This document shows, in pieces, positions 14,718 through 14,836 of a stretch of 14,836 nucleotides of DNA. Position numbers and translations under genes: made by a program. This stretch comes from an uncultured Erysipelotrichaceae bacterium. Its GTDB lineage: Bacteria > Bacillota_I > Bacilli_A > RF39 > UBA660. Location of the stretch: NCBI GenBank assembly GCA_902766545.1, contig CACXEC010000061.1, positions 1-14,836 on the forward strand, read 5' to 3'. The notes beneath the pieces were generated by a model that had not been told where the DNA came from, ran no database searches, and was given only the letters and a program-made list of their open reading frames with translations. Each line of letters starts with the position of its first letter. The stretch's first letter is position 1.

Positions 14718-14744
14718 TTAGCACTCACTGTTGACAAGTGCCAA
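14718..14744. promoter_or_regulatory. CIRCE operator (HrcA binding site)
   Basis: TTAGCACTC (14718-14726), nine bases, AAGTGCCAA (14736-14744). The CIRCE consensus is TTAGCACTC-N9-GAGTGCTAA; the left arm is exact and the right arm matches 7 of 9. It overlaps the -35 of the following promoter, as expected for HrcA repression released by heat shock. hrcA itself is not in the window. Confidence 0.85.
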
Positions 14745-14758
14745 AAAATGAGTATAAT
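14731..14758 (+). promoter_or_regulatory. Sigma-A promoter under CIRCE control
   Basis: TTGACA (14731-14736), 16 bp, TATAAT (14753-14758): both hexamers are consensus. The -35 lies inside the CIRCE element. Predicted start about 14765, followed by ribosome binding site AAAGGGTG (14772-14779). Confidence 0.85.
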
Positions 14759-14785
14759 AGTGTTTGAAAAGAAAGGGTGATAATT

Positions 14786-14836
14786 ATGTTTAATATGAAT
14801 CCTGAAGAAGATAATGTTAATGTTTTAGAAAAATAT
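14786..14836 (+). CDS. Start of a probable Clp-type AAA+ ATPase (3' truncated by window)
   Basis: Only 17 codons are visible, ending in 'NVLEKY'. A Clp ATPase (ClpB/ClpC type) commonly has '..EKYG.DLT' just before its first AAA+ domain. Here that segment falls near the N-terminus, which would mean a form without the usual N-domain. The control by CIRCE fits a heat-shock chaperone; CIRCE before clpB is known in mollicutes. The identity rests on a few residues plus the operator, so it is tentative. The start is supported by AAAGGGTG seven to eight bases upstream. Confidence 0.55.
   Translation, partial: MFNMNPEEDNVNVLEKY

Overview
The window is strongly A+T-rich with short intergenic gaps, good Shine-Dalgarno sequences and intrinsic terminators. 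It carries bacillota-type gene families (AddAB, a VanY-like carboxypeptidase, a Rieske/FAD oxidoreductase like Bacillus YhfW, and a CIRCE heat-shock operator). The best fit is an uncultured low-GC member of the Bacilli (RF39/Erysipelotrichia/Mollicutes-related gut lineage). The trypsin-fold gene ends in TGA and tryptophans are encoded by TGG, so the genetic code is standard, not the Mycoplasma code. The assignment below class level is inference.

Left part (1-4058, plus strand): the 3' part of an unrecognised protein ends in an intrinsic terminator. A two-gene envelope unit follows: a membrane-anchored rhodanese-like protein and, translationally coupled by a TAATG overlap, a lipoprotein with a probable thioredoxin-like fold. 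After another terminator come an FAD-dependent oxidoreductase with a C-terminal high-potential-type Rieske [2Fe-2S] domain and a small secreted four-cysteine protein. Together these look like a thiol/redox group, but no pathway is proven.

Middle (4055-10914, minus strand): a recombination and repair block. addB and addA overlap and encode a compact AddAB helicase-nuclease. Downstream is a very small UvrD-family helicase with its own promoter placed for a leaderless mRNA. AddB keeps the nuclease residues and the four FeS cysteines but has no Walker A motif.

Right-middle (10917-12972, minus strand): an operon of three genes: a trypsin-fold protein whose catalytic His and Ser are replaced, a membrane-anchored D,D-carboxypeptidase (VanY/M15B) with a Thr-rich linker, and a small unknown protein. 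It ends in a terminator just upstream of the addB promoter.

Right end (12997-14836, plus strand): a divergent promoter pair with a long inverted repeat drives the protease-like operon and a small unknown gene. Next come two tandem paralogous genes of an unrecognised family, each with its own TTGAC/extended -10 promoter and a terminator that overlaps the conserved C-terminal Met-Ser-Leu codons. The first has an A7G8 homopolymer at its ribosome binding site. The last stretch holds a possible structured RNA ending in an intrinsic terminator, then a CIRCE operator over a sigma-A promoter and the first 17 codons of a probable Clp-type ATPase. No tRNA, rRNA, CRISPR array, insertion sequence or phage gene was recognised.
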